Assembly: GCA_035533375.1 (NCBI GenBank) | Contig: DATLTV010000030.1 | Location: forward strand, 1 to 12,713 | Direction of reading: 5' to 3' | DNA length: 12,713 bases | From: DATLTV01 sp035533375 | GTDB lineage: Bacteria; Patescibacteriota; Minisyncoccia; UBA6257; 2-01-FULL-56-20 | Part shown: one piece after another, positions 5,812 to 11,937 of the stretch | Layout: each line of letters opens with the position of its first letter | How positions within the stretch are numbered: the stretch's first letter is position 1 | Notes under the pieces: generated by a model | What the model was told of the DNA's origin: nothing | Database searches by the model: none | What the model saw: the letters and a program-made list of their open reading frames with translations, nothing else | Position numbers and translations under genes: made by a program

Positions 5812-6201
5812 TTATTGAATGGTTGATGTAGGCAGCGTGCACCCCGACTTTTGCGCGAGCGTTTGAAGCGATTGTTCTCCCGTGAGCCTCGTACCGTCGG
5901 GGAAGACCCATGTCGGATAGCTTCCTACGCCGGCATCTTTGCACGATTGCATTTCGCTCGCGTCGGGATTCGAGCATTCATTATATGGGAGAAGTTCGAC
6001 GGCATTCCCGAAAAGCGCTTTTTGCGCCCGACAATGCGGACACCAGAACGCGCCGTAAAAGATGACGCCTTTGTCTTTGAGGCAGCTTGCGAAGGGGCCA
6101 AGGTTCGTGGGTCCGGGCGCGAGGTAGGGATAAGCGATATATGCGAGCGCGGCAAAAACGGCGATGACAAGAAGAGCGAAGGTGATCTGTTTTTTCCGCA
6201 T
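5812..6201 (-). CDS. Membrane-anchored thioredoxin of the VKOR-associated type
   Basis: The 129-residue product has a basic start, one membrane helix or uncleaved signal (~6-28) and a thioredoxin fold. The active site is WCPHC (C54, C57) and the cis-proline is in SYPTW (P96). Other cysteines (C40, C76, C87, C121) match the pattern of the thioredoxin domain fused to bacterial VKOR, including FYGAFWCPHC and the terminal SGC. Here it is a separate protein and the neighbour is DsbB, not VKOR. It probably oxidises exported proteins and is recycled by DsbB. The ATG at 6201 was chosen because it lies 7 nt after a consensus TATAAT, with a good -35; the ATG at 6210 overlaps that -10 box, and frames starting further upstream precede the promoter. 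No usable Shine-Dalgarno (GGGAGG is 1 nt away), so leaderless translation is likely. Confidence 0.9.
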   Translation of the reverse strand: MRKKQITFALLVIAVFAALAYIAYPYLAPGPTNLGPFASCLKDKGVIFYGAFWCPHCRAQKALFGNAVELLPYNECSNPDASEMQSCKDAGVGSYPTWVFPDGTRLTGEQSLQTLAQKSGCTLPTSTIQ

Positions 6202-6208
6202 ACCTCCC

Positions 6209-6237
6209 ATTATATTTGAATTTGCGACGCAGGACAA
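6209..6237 (-). promoter_or_regulatory. Promoter of the thioredoxin-dsbB unit
   Basis: On the minus strand TTGTCC (6232-6237), 17 bp, TATAAT (6209-6214), then 7 nt to the ATG at 6201. Confidence 0.75.
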
Positions 6238-6256
6238 CAACCGGAAAGAATGCGCA

Positions 6257-6288
6257 GTTCCACCCCCGGCTTTTTTAAGCCGTGGAAC
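6257..6288. other. Hairpin in the gene-free stretch upstream of the thioredoxin gene
   Basis: GTTCCA (6257-6262) and CGGCTT (6267-6272) pair with AAGCCG (6277-6282) and TGGAAC (6283-6288), leaving a CCCC bulge and a TTTT loop. No U tail follows on either strand, so it is not a terminator. It lies in a gene-free region (6215-6722) that otherwise holds an orphan terminator and the 11-bp repeat array. Confidence 0.5.
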
Positions 6289-6387
6289 GGGCATCCTTTC
6301 CGTCTTCGGCTGCCTCGAGAAGAGATCGGCGCTTTGTAACCGAAAATAACCATTTTAGCCAAGGTGAATATTCCTGCGTTGGGTTCT

Positions 6388-6419
6388 AAAAAACAAACAC
6401 TGCCCCTCACAGGCAGTGT
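6388..6419 (-). terminator. Orphan minus-strand terminator
   Basis: ACACTGCC (6397-6404) pairs with GGCAGTGT (6412-6419) over a 7-nt loop; A-rich sequence at 6388-6397 gives a U tail on the minus strand. No minus-strand gene ends here, so it may close an RNA from the repeat array or protect the thioredoxin promoter from read-through. Confidence 0.6.
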
Positions 6420-6483
6420 CAGTGCTTTTCATTGTATATGCCGGAGCGTATCGGTCAAGAGCACGGGTGTGGATAAATAAAAA

Positions 6484-6613
6484 AGCCGGGGCTTAGCTTG
6501 GGCTTAGCCGGGGCTTAGCTTGGGCTTAGCAAAACTAAACGCGCGAAATCGACCGTTTTGATTTCGCGTGCTAAGCCCCGGCTAAGCCCCGGCTAAGCCC
6601 TGGCTAAACGGCG
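6484..6613. repeat. Inverted array of 11-bp repeats around a central hairpin
   Basis: The left arm has four head-to-tail 11-mers ending CTTAGC: CGGGGCTTAGC at 6487-6497 and 6509-6519, alternating with TTGGGCTTAGC at 6498-6508 and 6520-6530. The right arm has the opposite orientation: GCTAAGCCCCG at 6570-6580 and 6581-6591, then the variants GCTAAGCCCTG (6592-6602) and GCTAAACGGCG (6603-6613). Between them CGCGAAATC (6542-6550) pairs with GATTTCGCG (6560-6568). The whole can fold into one long hairpin. On the minus strand the left arm runs into a U-rich tail (6475-6483), so it could also act as an oversized terminator. Confidence 0.88.
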
Positions 6614-6658
6614 GAGCCGCTATGCCCCGGTTGCGGTGCCCCGGCTATTTATGCGGGC

Positions 6659-6687
6659 TGGACTATTTTTGAGGCGGGTTCCATACT
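6659..6687 (+). promoter_or_regulatory. Candidate promoter of the thymidylate kinase gene
   Basis: TGGACT (6659-6664), 17 bp, CATACT (6682-6687); the -35 matches that of the gene at 2564. A start near 6694 would leave a ~29-nt leader carrying the Shine-Dalgarno. GATAAT (6695-6700) is another possible -10. Confidence 0.4.
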
Positions 6688-6722
6688 TTCAACAGATAAT
6701 TTATAGTGAGGAGGAACGTACT

Positions 6723-7406
6723 ATGGAAATCGCACGAGGAAAATTTATCGCGATCGAAGGCACCGACGGATCGGGAAAAGGCGTGCAGTTCAACCGTCTG
6801 CTTCTTGATCTGCCCGACAAAATCAAATTCCACGACATCGACTTTCCGCGCTACCAGACGCCTGCCGCCTATTTCGTCGGTGAATACCTGAACGGCCGCT
6901 ATGGGCACGAAGTGGATGCGCGGCAGGCATCCGTGCTTTTCGCGGTCGATCGTTTCGACGCGAAGCAGAAACTGCTGTACTGGCTCGAGAACGGCAATGC
7001 CGTGATCGCGAACCGCTATGTCGCCTCGAACCTCGCGCACCAGGGGGCAAAGATCGAAGAGAAGGGGAAACGACTCGCGTTTTTCAAGTGGCTCTACGAA
7101 TTCGAGTACGGGATTCTCGGCGTGCCGAAGCCGGACCTGAACATCGTGTTGCACGTGCCTGCGGAGATCGCGCAAACGCTTATCGAAAAAAAAGGCGAGC
7201 GCGCATACCTCGGCGGCAAGGCGAAAGACATTCACGAAGCGGACCTCGCTTATCAAAAGCGCGCCGAACAGGTATATCTCGAGATCGCGGAACTGTTTCC
7301 GCGGGATTTTACCGTGATTGAATGTGCGCCGGGCGGCACATTGCTTTCAATCGACGAAGTGCATGCGCTCGTCATGAAAAAGGCGAATGCGCTACTCGGG
7401 ATTTAA
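6723..7406 (+). CDS. tmk: Thymidylate kinase
   Basis: The 227-residue P-loop kinase would phosphorylate dTMP to dTDP with ATP in the cytoplasm. The P-loop is EGTDGSGKG (12-20), with Gly20 where most kinases have Ser or Thr. VDRF (75-78) and ANRYVASNLAHQG (96-108) match the DR and RY..S..A.QG substrate motifs of dTMP kinases. A lid-like basic stretch, KKGERAYLGGKAKDIHEADLAY (about 156-177), follows. The ATG at 6723 has GAGGAGG at 8 nt (6708-6714); in-frame upstream codons run into the gene-free stretch and are rejected. The gene has no co-directional partner; the repeat cluster and a terminator (7662-7688) follow. Its convergent neighbour is a dNTPase-like HD protein. A related nucleoside monophosphate kinase specificity cannot be excluded. 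Confidence 0.9.
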   Translation: MEIARGKFIAIEGTDGSGKGVQFNRLLLDLPDKIKFHDIDFPRYQTPAAYFVGEYLNGRYGHEVDARQASVLFAVDRFDAKQKLLYWLENGNAVIANRYVASNLAHQGAKIEEKGKRLAFFKWLYEFEYGILGVPKPDLNIVLHVPAEIAQTLIEKKGERAYLGGKAKDIHEADLAYQKRAEQVYLEIAELFPRDFTVIECAPGGTLLSIDEVHALVMKKANALLGI

Positions 7407-7435
7407 TTTCTCTTCGGTCATATTTTTTGGAATCG

Positions 7436-7620
7436 TCCCGGAATCCCACCCGCAGTGGAATGTCCGGATCCATACTCCATCTGTCATCCCGGATTCGTCT
7501 TTGGTGGAATCCGAGGTTCATGCTCCATCTGTCATCCCGGAATCTCGCCGTAGCGAGATATCCGGGATCCATACCTGAAAAAATAATTATATAAAGTATG
7601 GATCCCGGCTCAGGGCCGGG
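7436..7620. repeat. Cluster of palindromic REP-like repeats
   Basis: Three head-to-tail units of ~48-51 bp begin with TCCCGG at 7436, 7487 and 7535 and share the end CATNCTCCATCTGTCATCCCGG. The third is an almost perfect palindrome (TCCCGGA, ATCTCGC, loop CGTA, GCGAGAT, TCCGGGA). Then CCGGGATCCATAC (7562-7574) is exactly inverted at 7596-7608, and ATCCCGGC pairs with GCCGGGAT around 7602-7621. It is the same family as 4469-4526. No coding sequence is visible in 7407-7655. Confidence 0.85.
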
Positions 7621-7655
7621 ATGACAATATACTCTCTTTCTCGATACAGACTGCG

Positions 7656-9011
7656 TTACCGTGCCCCGACGTTCGGGGCATTTTTTTTCGCGATTTGCCG
7701 ATTCGCGATAAGATCGAATACTTCTTTCGCGACTTTCGGCGAACTCAGATTCTTCCGGTATTTCTCGAGCGTGCAGATGCGCAGCGCGAGATACGATTGC
7801 GCGACCTCCTCCATATTTTTGAAGTGCGCCGGGTAGCGCGCCTTGAGCGATTCGAGATGGCCGCCCTCATTATAGATATTGATATCTTCCGCCACAAAGC
7901 GGTAGGAATTGAAGATAGGCACGACGAGCACCGCGTTTGCGGGAACCCCCGCGATGTCCGCGATCTTAACCTCAAGTTCTTCGAGCCCGGCCTGGTTTTT
8001 TTGGTCGAGCGACGGATTCCACAGAAGTTCCGCCATCGTTTCCGCATCCGCGCCGAGCACCGCGATCGGTTTGCGCGCATGCGACTCGGCATGGAGGAAT
8101 TCCTCCGGTCGCACGACGATCGCCTCGCGGAAGAGTTCGCGGCGCCGCAGACAGCCGTACAGCTCCTGCGCGACCGGGTCTTTTGAAAAATAGGCGATGC
8201 CGAGGAGTTCGGAATCGGTGATGCGCGGCAGGTCTTCGGGGCGCAGTTCGCCGGCGGCAATCAAGTGGTAGACGTTCTTCTGAAACATCCGCTGTGCGAT
8301 AGCCGACGCCTTCCGCAGATAGACGTTCTTGTACATTTTCATGTAAAAGTTCTGAATCTCGATCGCGTTATCGACGACCTTGCCGTCGATCGCAAGCGCG
8401 CCGTTGATGAAATAAATGTGCCGGCGGAGATATTCCGTGCCCGGGGGCCGGCTCAAAATGGTATAAAGGCCGTCGCGCTCGAGGTAGTCGAGCTTTTCCA
8501 TGCCGAGATTCCGGTCGCTCACGGCGAGATGCAGCGGATTTTTATGCGCGGCGAATTGTTCCACGAGCCCGGCGTCCACGCCGCACGCTTCAATCGCGCC
8601 CCGCAGTTTTTTGATGATTTCGAGGCTCAATACCGTGTTCGCGCTCATGTCCGCATATTCTTTGTTGAACGGAACGACGCAAAGATCTTCCGTGACGTGC
8701 GAGAAAGCCGGGTGGCCGATATCGTGGTAGAGCGCGTAAGCGGCCAAAGCGTCCGCTTCGCGGTCATTGATCAATCCGAATTCCACCCAACGGTCGGCGA
8801 GGACGCGCGTTGCGTGGTAGGAGCCGAGCGAATGCGCCCGCCGCGTGTGCGTGGCGGAGGGAAACGTGAGATAGCTCATGCCGAGCTGGCGTTTGTCGCC
8901 CAAGGCCTGGAATGCCTCCGTTTCGATCATGGAAAGCACCGGGCGGATGTCGAAGACTCCGTAGATCGGGTCGGCGATCACCTTCGGCGCGCTGATCTGC
9001 TTCTTTGCCAT
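7656..9011 (-). CDS. HD-domain phosphohydrolase, SAMHD1/dNTPase-like
   Basis: The 451-residue protein carries the metal ligands of the HD superfamily: H60 in RRAHSLG, H96-D97 in YHDIGHPAFSH and D176 in MEKLDYLERD. This spacing and the surrounding motifs match the COG1078/SAMHD1-type triphosphohydrolases, which cut dNTPs to nucleoside and triphosphate; the remaining ~250 residues are also of the length expected. Substrate is not proven. The ATG at 9011 (MAKKQIS) was chosen over upstream in-frame starts at 9053 and 9065 because a -35/-10 pair (TTGATT, 17, TACAGT) ends 7 nt before it, implying a leaderless mRNA. Its last ~10 codons coincide with the plus-strand terminator of the convergent tmk side, so the C-terminus KKNAPNVGAR is shaped by a hairpin. 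Confidence 0.88.
   Translation of the reverse strand: MAKKQISAPKVIADPIYGVFDIRPVLSMIETEAFQALGDKRQLGMSYLTFPSATHTRRAHSLGSYHATRVLADRWVEFGLINDREADALAAYALYHDIGHPAFSHVTEDLCVVPFNKEYADMSANTVLSLEIIKKLRGAIEACGVDAGLVEQFAAHKNPLHLAVSDRNLGMEKLDYLERDGLYTILSRPPGTEYLRRHIYFINGALAIDGKVVDNAIEIQNFYMKMYKNVYLRKASAIAQRMFQKNVYHLIAAGELRPEDLPRITDSELLGIAYFSKDPVAQELYGCLRRRELFREAIVVRPEEFLHAESHARKPIAVLGADAETMAELLWNPSLDQKNQAGLEELEVKIADIAGVPANAVLVVPIFNSYRFVAEDINIYNEGGHLESLKARYPAHFKNMEEVAQSYLALRICTLEKYRKNLSSPKVAKEVFDLIANRQIAKKNAPNVGAR
7662..7688 (+). terminator. Plus-strand terminator inside the 3' end of the HD gene
   Basis: TGCCCCGA (7662-7669) pairs with TCGGGGCA (7673-7680) over a CGT loop, followed by eight T's (7681-7688). 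It ends plus-strand transcripts from the tmk side and overlaps the last codons of the convergent HD gene. Confidence 0.9.
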
Positions 9012-9018
9012 TTTCTTT

Positions 9019-9047
9019 ACTGTATGACGGAGGTGCCGAATAATCAA
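9019..9047 (-). promoter_or_regulatory. Promoter of the HD phosphohydrolase gene
   Basis: On the minus strand TTGATT (9042-9047), 17 bp, TACAGT (9019-9024), then 7 nt to the ATG at 9011. No Shine-Dalgarno. Confidence 0.5.
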
Positions 9048-9074
9048 ACGCATTTTCGGTAACAAGGAGTGGTT

Positions 9075-9103
9075 TTGCTTCCGCTGCCTGGCGGAGGTAT
9101 GCT
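9075..9103 (+). promoter_or_regulatory. Promoter of the 9134-9589 gene
   Basis: TTGCTT (9075-9080), 17 bp, TATGCT (9098-9103); start near 9110, giving a ~24-nt leader with a Shine-Dalgarno. It is divergent from the HD gene promoter. Confidence 0.55.
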
Positions 9104-9133
9104 GGAATCAGTGGTTTGCGGAAGGAGTATCGT

Positions 9134-9589
9134 ATGCCCATAAGCTATCTCTATCCCGGAGAGCGGGAACGGATCGCGTGCGTAACGACTTTTGAAGAAC
9201 TTGGTGAAACGGCATTCTTGGTGCTCATGAGAATGGTCCAGCCGGTGTGCATGGTCTGCGGGCCGATCTCGACCGGTGGCAGGGGATCGATTGAAGAAAA
9301 TCTCACGCAATTCGAGATTGCCATTTCTATGCTCGCCGCGCGAGGATTTCATGTTTTCAGCCAGATGCCTTTTGAACGGCCGATGCACCGGATAAAGAAT
9401 ACGCCGTATTACCGCGACGGTCTCCAGCTTCTCGAAGCGTTCTATCTGCCGATCTTCGAAGCGCGCCTCGTGCGGCATCTGTATTTTCTTCCCGACTGGA
9501 AAACATCCGAAGGCGCGCGCTGGGAGCATGCGCAGGCCATCCGGATCGGAATGGAGATACATTATCTCACGGAAAACGATCTCCGTTAA
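9134..9589 (+). CDS. DUF4406 / nucleoside deoxyribosyltransferase-like protein
   Basis: The 151-residue product resembles the nucleoside 2-deoxyribosyltransferase superfamily, near DUF4406: a CGPISTGG loop (42-49) followed by a helix starting ENLTQFEIA, a strand GFHVFSQ (71-77), and the C-terminal signature LPDWKTSEGARWEHAQA (119-135), where the conserved acid would be E131. Enzymes of this fold swap bases on deoxyribose or cleave nucleotide N-glycosidic bonds; the substrate here is unknown. An extended ~40-residue N-terminal part precedes the glycine loop. The ATG at 9134 has GAAGGAG (9121-9127) at 6 nt; a TTG at 9116 in frame is rejected. It is divergent from the dNTPase-like HD gene, and tmk lies beyond that, hinting at a nucleotide-pool neighbourhood. 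Confidence 0.65.
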   Translation: MPISYLYPGERERIACVTTFEELGETAFLVLMRMVQPVCMVCGPISTGGRGSIEENLTQFEIAISMLAARGFHVFSQMPFERPMHRIKNTPYYRDGLQLLEAFYLPIFEARLVRHLYFLPDWKTSEGARWEHAQAIRIGMEIHYLTENDLR

Positions 9590-9592
9590 AAT

Positions 9593-9619
9593 GCCTCGGC
9601 TCGACGCCGAGGCCTTTTT
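9593..9619 (+). terminator. Intrinsic terminator of the 9134-9589 gene
   Basis: A perfect 8-bp stem GCCTCGGC (9593-9600) with GCCGAGGC (9606-9613), a 5-nt loop, then C and five T's. Confidence 0.92.
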
Positions 9620-9637
9620 AATTTTTCGGATTGGCAA

Positions 9638-9643
9638 TATACT
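9638..9643 (+). promoter_or_regulatory. -10 box of gatB
   Basis: TATACT at 9638-9643, with 7 nt (GGAAACC) before the gatB ATG. The matching -35 position (9615-9620, TTTTTA) is weak and lies in the upstream terminator's T tail. No Shine-Dalgarno precedes the ATG, so leaderless translation is likely. Confidence 0.55.
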
Positions 9644-9650
9644 GGAAACC

Positions 9651-11069
9651 ATGGCTTACAAACCAACCATCGGTTTGGAAATACACGCGGAACTCAAGAC
9701 GCGCACGAAGATGTTTTGCGATTCGCTGAACGACTCGGACGAGAAGCAGCCGAATACGAATGTCTGCCCCGTTTGCCTCGGACATCCGGGCGCGCTCCCT
9801 ACCATCAATAAGCAGGCGGTGGAACACGTGATCAAAGTCGGCCTGGCGGTCGGCGGAAAGCCTAGTACCCGGTCGCGCTTCGACCGAAAAAACTATTTTT
9901 ACCCCGATCTTCCGAAAGCGTATCAGATTTCCCAGTCCGGCGAGCCGCTTATGCTCGGCGGCGAGCTCGCGAAAGTGAAAATAAATCACATTCACCTCGA
10001 GGAAGATGCGGGGAAGCTCGTGCACGACGACGCTTCGAATTCAACGCTTGTCGACTACAATCGCGCGGGCGTGCCCTTGATGGAACTGGTGACGGAGCCG
10101 GATCTGCACTCTGCCGAGAACGCGGTTGTATTCATGCGGGAGCTTCAGCTCGTGCTGCGCTATCTTGGTGTATCGGACGCCGACCTCGAGCGTGGCCAGC
10201 TGCGCGCGGACGCGAACATTTCCGTTTCTCCGGACGACAAACTTGGTATTCGCAGCGAAGTGAAAAATTTGAATTCCTTCAACTCGGTCCTCCGGGCGAT
10301 CGATTACGAGATAAAACGCCAGACCGAGATGCTAGAGCGCGGCGAGACCGTCCGGCAGGAAACGCGGGGATGGGATGACGTGAAGCAAAAGACCACGCCC
10401 CAGCGGTCGAAAGAAGAGGCGCAGGACTATCGCTATTTTCCCGAGCCGGACCTGCCGCCGTTCGAAACCGCCGTCTTTGAGCCGGAAAAATTACGCGATC
10501 TGTTGCCCGAACTTCCCGGGGCGAAACGCGTGCGGTTTGCCGCGGAATACCGGCTGAACACAGCGCAGACGGACACGCTGGTTTTCGAGCCGAAACTCGC
10601 GGAGTTTTTCGAGGAAGCGGCGTCCGAACTCAAATCTCAAATCTCAAATCTCAAATCTCAAACCCTGTTCAATTATCTAACGAGCGATTTGCGGGGATTG
10701 ATGAACGAGACGGGCGTTCGATTCGCCGACCTGAAAGTGACGCCGGAACACCTCGCACATCTTGTTTCACTCATAGAGAAGGGTGTGATCGGCAGTCGAC
10801 AGGCGAAAGACGTGCTCAAAAAGACGTTCGAGACCGGCCTTGACCCGGAGGATGTTGTGAAAAACGAAGGGCTTGAAACGGTGTCCGATGCGGGCGAGCT
10901 CGGCGCGATCGTAAAAGAAGTAATAGAGAAAAATCCGAAAGCTGCGGAAGATTACAAAAAAGGCAAAGCCGCGAGCGCGCAATTTCTCGTGGGCCAGGCG
11001 ATGGCAAAACTCAAGGGCAGGGGCGATCCGCAAAAGCTCAGGGCACTGATTGAACGATTGCTCAAGTAG
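9651..11069 (+). CDS. gatB: Asp-tRNA(Asn)/Glu-tRNA(Gln) amidotransferase subunit B
   Basis: The 472-residue GatB is full length. It activates the misacylated tRNA end with ATP and receives ammonia from GatA in the GatCAB complex, making Gln-tRNA and/or Asn-tRNA. Landmarks are GLEIHAEL (8-15), CPVC (39-42), RKNYFYPDLPKAYQISQ (79-95), HLEEDAGK (115-122), the family signature DYNRAGVPLMELVTEPD (135-151) and KNLNSF (205-210). The helical and YqeY-like tail domains occupy ~300-472, ending with the usual basic helix. Residues ~327-338 are encoded by a heptanucleotide tandem repeat, in a linker before the helical domain. The ATG at 9651 matches the family's N-terminus (MAYKPTIGLEIH) and lies 7 nt after a TATACT. 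gatA and gatC are not in the window. Confidence 0.98.
   Translation: MAYKPTIGLEIHAELKTRTKMFCDSLNDSDEKQPNTNVCPVCLGHPGALPTINKQAVEHVIKVGLAVGGKPSTRSRFDRKNYFYPDLPKAYQISQSGEPLMLGGELAKVKINHIHLEEDAGKLVHDDASNSTLVDYNRAGVPLMELVTEPDLHSAENAVVFMRELQLVLRYLGVSDADLERGQLRADANISVSPDDKLGIRSEVKNLNSFNSVLRAIDYEIKRQTEMLERGETVRQETRGWDDVKQKTTPQRSKEEAQDYRYFPEPDLPPFETAVFEPEKLRDLLPELPGAKRVRFAAEYRLNTAQTDTLVFEPKLAEFFEEAASELKSQISNLKSQTLFNYLTSDLRGLMNETGVRFADLKVTPEHLAHLVSLIEKGVIGSRQAKDVLKKTFETGLDPEDVVKNEGLETVSDAGELGAIVKEVIEKNPKAAEDYKKGKAASAQFLVGQAMAKLKGRGDPQKLRALIERLLK
10629..10662 (+). repeat. Heptanucleotide tandem repeat inside gatB
   Basis: CTCAAAT is repeated head to tail almost five times (10629-10662). It reads as LKSQISN-LKSQ in gatB. 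Seven is not a multiple of three, so losing or gaining one unit would shift the frame of an essential gene. Confidence 0.92.
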
Positions 11070-11160
11070 AGACCTTCTTCTCCCGCGGCGTTGCAAGTGT
11101 TCCTAAAGCGGCAGGGGAGGGGCTTTTGACGCGGGTTTCGGAGACGACTTTTTGGGTTAT

Positions 11161-11188
11161 TTGTCATCCCCGCTTCGTGTGGTAGACT
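11161..11188 (+). promoter_or_regulatory. Promoter of the proteasome-like operon
   Basis: TTGTCA (11161-11166), 16 bp, TAGACT (11183-11188). A start near 11195 gives a ~35-nt leader carrying AAAGGAGG (11218-11225). The 90 nt between gatB and this promoter hold no gene and no clear terminator. Confidence 0.6.
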
Positions 11189-11229
11189 GATTTTAGAATT
11201 TATTTAGAAGAGAACCGAAAGGAGGATGT

Positions 11230-11937
11230 ATGCACTCTTCCGAGAACTATATCAACCAGTCCGATAAATTCTTTCTGCAATTCAAGGGAGATGCGGAGCG
11301 GTTGTGCGCGTCAGGATCCGGCATGGAAAAAGCCCACGGAACGACGGTGGTCGCGTTTCTCACCGCCGACAAGAAGAACGGCATTGTGGCTTCGGACGGC
11401 AGAATCAGCGCCGGACCGCGGATCATGGTCGAGGATTTCAAAAAAGTGTTCGGCGTCCGGACGGGTTTCATCGGCTGTGCCGGAGCCCTTGGCATGATCC
11501 AGCTCGTCATGTCCGCATTCCGCGTCGATCTGGATAACATCTGCAACAGCCGGAACGTATCGATGACCGCATCGGGATCGGCGAAGCGCCTCTTCCGATA
11601 TTACCTCGAAGCCAATCGGGCGGGCGGGAATGACGGGGGCGTGGAATTCATTCCTCTTTTTTGGGACAAGGAATCCGGCAAATGCCATCTTTATTCCCTG
11701 GTCGGCATGAGCCGCATCAGCGGAATTTTTTCCGCGTCGGCGGGAAGCGGCAGCGGGTCGATAGCGGAGCGGATGAGGAACTTCAAACCGCAGGAATATC
11801 ATTCCGCCGAATCGCTCCTCGCGTACGCGAAAGACGCGCTGCGAGCCGCGGCGGCGATGGATTCCGCCACGAACAGGAAGTTTTTTTACGGATTGATCCG
11901 CAACGGCGTTTTTAATGAAGGGGAGGAGGTGCTCTGA
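11230..11937 (+). CDS. prcB: 20S proteasome beta subunit, PrcB-like
   Basis: The 235-residue protein reads as a threonine protease of the bacterial proteasome core. A 37-residue propeptide ends in His-Gly, followed by Thr38-Thr-Val-Val, as in actinobacterial PrcB. Counting Thr38 as Thr1 and allowing a two-residue insertion, the catalytic partners are D56 (ASDGRIS, the Asp17 position) and K72 (DFKKVF, the Lys33 position). GCAGALG (82-88) is the Gly47-region loop, SAGSGSGS (170-177) the Ser129 loop and DSATNR (211-216) the acidic loop near Asp166/Ser169. Subunits form two inner heptameric rings and mature by autocleavage before the Thr. AAAGGAGG (11218-11225) sits 4 nt before the ATG. The stop overlaps the start of the alpha-like gene by one base. 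An Anbu-type or other Ntn hydrolase is less likely given propeptide, motifs and gene order. Confidence 0.85.
   Translation: MHSSENYINQSDKFFLQFKGDAERLCASGSGMEKAHGTTVVAFLTADKKNGIVASDGRISAGPRIMVEDFKKVFGVRTGFIGCAGALGMIQLVMSAFRVDLDNICNSRNVSMTASGSAKRLFRYYLEANRAGGNDGGVEFIPLFWDKESGKCHLYSLVGMSRISGIFSASAGSGSGSIAERMRNFKPQEYHSAESLLAYAKDALRAAAAMDSATNRKFFYGLIRNGVFNEGEEVL

Noticed and set aside
6484..6613. CRISPR array
   Set aside because: Units are 11 bp without spacers and are inverted between the two arms; no cas genes are present.
7322..7594. Frames across the repeat cluster after tmk
   Set aside because: They are translations of palindromic repeats with no ribosome site.
8265..9062. 265-residue plus-strand frame
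   Set aside because: It is antisense to the HD phosphohydrolase, whose metal-binding motifs are unambiguous.
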